Below are positions 21,206 through 26,166 of a stretch of 26,166 nucleotides of DNA, in pieces. Source of the stretch: Folioceros fuciformis (taxonomy: Eukaryota; Anthocerotophyta; Anthocerotopsida; Anthocerotales); the NCBI GenBank assembly GCA_049999805.1, contig JBNGIO010005351.1, positions 1 to 26,166 on the forward strand. The letters run 5' to 3'. A model generated the notes under the pieces. That model did no database searches and was not told where the DNA came from. It worked only from the letters and a program-made list of their open reading frames with translations. Position 1 is the stretch's first letter, and each line of letters begins with the position of its first letter. The position numbers and the translations under genes were made by a program.

Positions 21206-24200
21206 ATGGCACCGGCTGGAGCTGTCTCTGATATCAAGAGCAGGTCGTCCAGGCGACGGTCGAGCTTGAGGTCGTGCGTCAGACTTTCTGTGCTTGTTGT
21301 GGATGGTGTGGAGGGTGAATGAGCCGGTTTTTGTGGCCTGACAGCGATTTGGAGCAGTTGATGATCCTGTTTTTGTCCGCAACAGACGCTCCAACAGCAA
21401 ATTGGATGAGACGGTCCCCGGTGATGGATTTGAGGTTACCATTCCGGAAGTGGCTGATCCTGATAACAGGCTCTCCCGAGCTGTTACGAAGTCTCGCCGT
21501 CTTGTCATCTCCAACTCTGGCCAATGCTCTACGCTGCCGCAGGATGATGTAGCGGAAACTGATCTCAAGACGGAAACTGCTAGAACGGACCGTGAGAGCA
21601 CGGATTCCGAGGCATCCCTTTCTCCTTCCCTGTTCGCACGGTTTTCTACTAGTTTTGAAAGCAGGTTTTTGGATGGCCTTTGGTGGCTCAAGGGGCAGTC
21701 CAAGGATAAGGATATTGATGCGCCAGAGGTATGAGAATGCAACACAGGCGGTGGTTCCGCTAAATGTGCGTGCACTGCTCACTCGTTGGATTGGGAGTTT
21801 CAGGATGTGTTAACGACGTATCACGATTCCTACCTGTACGGAGAAGTCCCTCTCGAGACGAAGGTCAGGGCAGCTCTACGTGGGGGAAAATGGACACCTT
21901 TGCTGACCTGGGTAAGGCTTATTGGATTGTCCATCGTGTTGTAAGTTTGGGGGTGCAAGCGATTTCACACCTGTCGGGGTGTGCTTTGTGCAGCTGGAAT
22001 TCGTTGCGGCGATCGTACTGGTAGCTCTCTACGTGCGATCCACGTATGTGATATCTTGAATGGCTTTTCGTTTCTACCTGAGCTGGTGGCTACCGGTTTG
22101 TAATGTCTGGTTTGCTCCTGAAGGTACACGTCTGGGAGGCGACATTGGACCACACTAGTCGAGTATTGGTGTGCAGTGTTCTTTACTGTCGATTACCTTG
22201 TGAAGCTTTACAGGTGAGAATCTTAGAGCTCCCAAAGTTCAGAAAGTAACCCGGTTCTGTCCAGTATCCTATGCTGAAAGTTGCTTGAGATGTCTTTGCA
22301 GTGCTCCTGTGCGGCTCTACTACGTCTTCTCCATCACTGGGCTTATCGACCTTGTAACTGCTCTTACGATAGCCTCTGTCCAGAAGTATGTCCTTCTCCC
22401 CCTGTTATTTGATACATGTGCACTCGACAGGGGCGTAAATTAACAACTCAGTCCTCTTGTTCCTTTCATTCGTCAGGTATCTCTGTTGACTTTTGAAGCG
22501 TGTGATCCTGCAGTAGTGATATGGGCTCGCCATTTGCATGGTTCCAAATCTTGCTGGTGCTACGGATTTTAAGGTACCGCAAGTTGTGCACGACCTTTGA
22601 GACCAATGTTTGTTTGTTGAAATCTGCTGCTACTTGGAGACAGTCCCATTTTACTGACAGCGTTTGTTACTCGTTTAACAAGAGTTATGCCGGTTCTGAC
22701 ATCATGGCTCGTTTTCACGAGCGCAATCGGGCATAAGATATTCCTATTGATTGTCAACACATTTGGTGCAGGTAAACTTTCCCACGTGAGTAACCATAGG
22801 AGTTTATTGCAAAGATGTTTCAAACAACATTCTGATTCTGGCCACTCTGTCTGCAGTTTTTATAGCTGCCGGCGTGTTCCAGTGGGTGGAGTTCAAAGCT
22901 ACTTCACAAAGTGTGAAGGATGCAAACAACTGCGGTCGTATGGGTTGCCTGACCTACTATGAAGCCTTGTATTTGATGATCGTGACGGTACATTGACAGC
23001 AAGTTTTCCTTGATTGTTAACATCTTTCCATGGAGTGGTCACTAAGTTGTGGTCTATTTTATTAATAGATCTCAACCGTGGGCTATGGAGACTTCACTGC
23101 AAAGTCGGACTGGGGAAGGGTGGTGATTGGCTGCACCATATTGACAGCTCTAGTAGTTCTTCCCGTACAGATTGGGAAGATTTTGCAGCTTGCGTCGCGC
23201 AGGTACCTGATCGTGTAAAGATCTGAAAGCTCTTGCCTCAAAGGGATTTTGACAAGGTATTCTCGATCTTCTCAGGCCTTATGGAGGAACTTTCGCTGTG
23301 AAGAAAGTTATTGGTTCTCGGCTTATCATCATAAGTGGGAACCTTTCGTTCAGGATGGTGCAGGACTTTCTGTCCGAGTTCTATCATCCGAGCCACTCCA
23401 AAGGTCGGGACCATGATCCACACAAGCTCCACTTTAGTTGTAAGTGTGTGCACACAGGTACCGGAACTGCTGATGGTCTACTGATGGTAACACTGGACTC
23501 TTACAGACATGCCAGCATATCCTATTCGGGTGGTCATTCTCGCTCCCTATAAGCCCTCGTACGTTCACATGCTCTGCGAAAAGAAACGCTGCAAGATTCC
23601 TGAACTTCCAAGATATGTAGCTACGAATGCAATGAAGGCATACATATGACTAACCTCCTGTCTGACTATGCTGTTTGACGACCGAGTAGATTTGAGTTGA
23701 AGAGTCTGCTGTTTCATTACGAAGGTCTCGTTGAGTTCATTGAAGGGACGCCCACTAAGGACACGGATCTTGATCGTGTCAGTGCTAAGGTTGCCTCGGC
23801 TTTCTTCTTGCTCGCAGATCAACATGCCAAGGTGAACCTCAACCGTGTGCCACAGAGCAGACCAGTTTGGAGACTTTGATCACCTTCCTGACACTGTGTT
23901 CCTGTATTCAGGATCCAGACACAGAGGATGCCGCCCAGATCGTACGGACGTTGACGGTGCACCGTTATTGTGGCTCAGGCGTCAGAGTCATTGTGGAGAT
24001 GTTAAAACCGGAGAGACAAACAAGTGCCATTTGGGATGATGCAGAAAGCGAAATAGAGATAATCTGTCCTGAAGAGATCCGATTCAAACTCCTGGCGCGC
24101 GGGTAAAGGCTCGCACTGAATCACCTATGTCCGTTTTTTCCGTTTGATAGAGATTGTCAACGTGCGAAGATCTGTATACTTTCGAGTGAGCATTTTATTT

Positions 24201-26166
24201 CTCCAGTTAATGACCCTCTACTTCAATTTTACAGTTGCTACATCAAAGGGCTCTCCACTTTCGTAACCAATCTGTTCCGTTCAGGGTTGCGAATCACAAA
24301 TTGGCCACATGCTGAGCCAGCGCACTGGATGAACCAATATAGCCACGGAATGCAGCAAGGAGTGTTTCCCGTAATCTTGCCCCCATATTTTGCCGAAACA
24401 TTGGTATTCGAGAAGGTGAGAAAAATTTGACCACCTGGTTTGCTTGTAGGCGCACGAGGATGCTAGTAAAAAGCCGGAGATTGTTTTACAGTTCTGTCCC
24501 TGTTTTGGGCATGCAGGCAGTTGAACTTGTGTACTCGCGGTACCGAGTCATATTATTTGGGCTGGATGCTGTCTCAAAGGATGGCCTGTACCGAGAGGTC
24601 CTTCTTTATCCCAGAGGACGGATGCTGAAATCTTCGGATGTTGGATTAGTTATTGCCAAAAATTTGGCGCAAGCTGAGCAGGTGTCGCAATTTGGTCGTC
24701 ATCAGAGTCTTACGACCTGCACCTCCCTACTGTCATGGATGTTGAGGAGGCCTTCCAGAGAAAAGCTAGACAACGATCTCCTGAACGAGGTGGGGGTTTT
24801 GAGGCATCTGCATTACCAAAAGAGTGGCTTATTGTAGCTGATTTCAGATTGTTATCTATACTTGACGGCTAACATCTATGTGATGAGCAGGTTGTGAAAA
24901 AGCATTACTACTCGGATGATGATGAAGCGGCCAGCCAAGAGTACGCTATCTCCTTCGATCATGCAGAAGAGATGAACCACCAGTCGGGCAGAAAAAGGGG
25001 ATCAGGTTCTGGAGGCAAAAGTACGAAGGGGAAAGAGAGTGTGATGGAACCCATATTGTTTGTTGCAAAGCATGGCCAGGATTGCCGGGCTTGTCCAAAT
25101 TCAGCGAGGTCTTCATGTCTTACACTCGAGGATGCCGTAGACAGAGCTATGAGTTGGCCTCCTCTGAATAAATCCCGTCAGCCAGAACCTCCTGTACTGG
25201 AGAGGAGAGAGGACGCTATTTCAGTGAACTTGAGGAACAGCACACTGAAGGTGGTTTCTCTTGAGAAGCCACACATTCTGGTTTGCATCAAAGGGGATTG
25301 GCCCTCCAACCTCTTCATTTTCGTGTCACATTTGAGGACGTCTGTGCAGCCAAACCCTCCTATCGTTATCTTGCACCCTGAGGTGCCAAGTGTGGCAAAA
25401 TGGGGTTCCGTTGGCATGTTTGATAATGTGTATTTTGTCAAGGGCTCTCCAGTGTACGAGCTTGATCTTGTTCGGGCTGGCGTGCTACAAGCAGGTACGT
25501 CGCGGGTTTGAAAGCGAGCTCTGAATGAAGCTGTGGGTTTCCGTACTTATTAGAAAAGTTGACTTCTTAAAAAAATGATGTGTTCCTGCAGAGAAAGTGG
25601 TTATTCTGACTCAGAGCAACAACAACCAATACCAGCCTGGACAAGAGCCTGTCGACGACGGTGATGTCGCAGCTTCTCTTTCCTTCACCTCCGATGTTGA
25701 GAACGTCCTCATTGCAGCAACGGTTGAAAGGCTTCAACAGCCGACGGGGCACCGGCTCATCACTGAACTGCAGGATGATGTGAGCATCCAGTATTTAAGG
25801 CCAAAGTTTCACATCAAGCGCCAACAATTTGATCACGAAATGTATCAGAGAAATCGACATGCGTCCTTCCAATACGTGCCGTCTTACATCGAGGGGAAGG
25901 GCTTTTGTCCCTCGGCTCTGACGTTTCTCTTGTAAGCTTTTTCAGAACCATTTCACTTTCATGGTTGCTACGTTGTCTGTCATTTGCAGGGCCGTGTCAG
26001 ATTTGGGTGCAACTTGAGTGTCGAGATATGTTTTGGCAGGTATTCTTCGTTTTTCAACAGAAATACCGTGAACATAGTCGAGAGCTTTATATCAGGTGGG
26101 CAGGCGTCCAATTCTCTTGTCGACGGGCAGAAGGTCCCAGCTCTAGACCAGATTGAGATGCCCAAG
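21206..26166 (+). CDS. Slo/BK-type potassium channel with two RCK domains (partial, runs off right edge)
   Basis: A six-helix K+ channel gated by ligands at tandem cytosolic RCK domains. Exons: 21206-21277 (tentative), 21345-21728, 21804-21911, 21994-22043, 22124-22213, 22302-22385, 22514-22573, 22683-22771, 22857-22987, 23069-23202, 23276-23439, 23507-23558, 23690-23831, 23912-24102, 24235-24415, 24517-24789, 24891-25494, 25592-25931, 26001 to the edge. About 1,105 residues are in frame so far. An acidic N-terminus precedes S1 (LEFVAAIVLVALYV), S2 (WCAVFFTVDYLVKLY), S3 (FSITGLIDLVTALTI), S4 with two Arg (LLVLRILRVMPVL), S5, the TVGYGD selectivity filter (exon 23069-23202) and S6. RCK1 follows (RLIIISGNLSFRMVQDFL, DPDTEDAAQIVRTL), then a charged linker and RCK2 (HILVCIKGDWPSNLF, VILHPEVPSVAKWG, KGSPVYELDLVRAGV). 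The layout matches animal Slo1. No S0 helix or Asp-rich calcium bowl is visible. The 23439 donor, the 24517-24789 exon end and the first exon are less certain. Confidence 0.9.
24682..24890 (+). other. Splice-ambiguous linker between RCK1 and RCK2 of the channel
   Basis: After KNLAQAEQ the secure exon can end at 24681 (CAG|GTGTCG) or at 24789 (GAG|GTGGGG). Both are in phase with the acceptor before 24891, giving a linker without or with 36 extra residues. A different frame across 24708-24834 reads protein-like (SYDLHLPTVMDVEEAF) and also ends in phase at a GTAGCT donor. It could only be joined to the upstream exon by a 26-base gap or an indel. Confidence 0.5.

Noticed and set aside
20918-21775. 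285-codon minus ORF opposite the channel's first exons
   Set aside because: Low-complexity Ser/Arg antisense reading. The plus frame is continuous with the channel through in-phase splice sites.
24682-24707. A 26-base GT-AG intron in the channel
   Set aside because: Arithmetically in phase but far shorter than every other intron here (69 or more). Two ordinary donors give in-frame solutions without it.
25592-25931. Channel ending at the TAA after ALTFLL
   Set aside because: A GTAAGC donor overlaps the stop, and an acceptor before 26001 continues the RCK2 fold in frame to the edge.

Overview
This is nuclear DNA from a eukaryote of the green (plant) lineage. Every recognisable gene is split by many short GT-AG introns, about 70 to 215 bases long. 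The products include plant-type NRT1/PTR transporters, a CGI-58 very close to the land-plant form, and a plant-like VPS4/SKD1. The compact layout, short introns, fairly balanced GC coding sequence, and a Slo/BK-type potassium channel (not part of the Arabidopsis or rice channel set) together suggest a streptophyte alga or another early-diverging streptophyte (bryophyte or lycophyte). The species cannot be fixed from the sequence alone.

Layout, left to right. Bases 1-680 (minus) hold the 5' end of a gene for a Lys/Glu-rich repeat protein that runs off the left edge. Bases 681-2043 have no convincing gene and become AT-rich after about 1650. Bases 2044-3617 are a probable DNA transposon of about 1.57 kb, with 19-bp terminal inverted repeats and TA flanks, containing the remains of an ORF. 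Two tandem NRT1/PTR-family transporter genes follow on the minus strand (3966-6365 and 7822-10471). All their mapped coding introns match in position and phase, so they are an old tandem duplication. A non-genic stretch (10472-12753) separates them from a CGI-58/ABHD5-type lipid acyltransferase/hydrolase gene (12754-14800, minus). About 2.8 kb without a recognisable gene lies between CGI-58 and the divergent VPS4 gene (17598-19885, plus). The Slo/BK-type channel gene (about 21206 to beyond the right edge, plus) comes last.

The genes are unrelated housekeeping or membrane functions, not a pathway or operon: solute import (two NPF transporters), lipid droplet/peroxisome lipid metabolism (CGI-58), ESCRT-III disassembly (VPS4) and ion-gated K+ flux (channel). 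The best leads are the channel (no recognisable calcium bowl or S0, and an inter-RCK linker that can be spliced several ways in frame), the loss of the ExxER proton-coupling motif in both tandem transporters, the charged-helix repeat protein, and the inverted-repeat element. I see no evidence of a new defence or mobile gene system beyond these.
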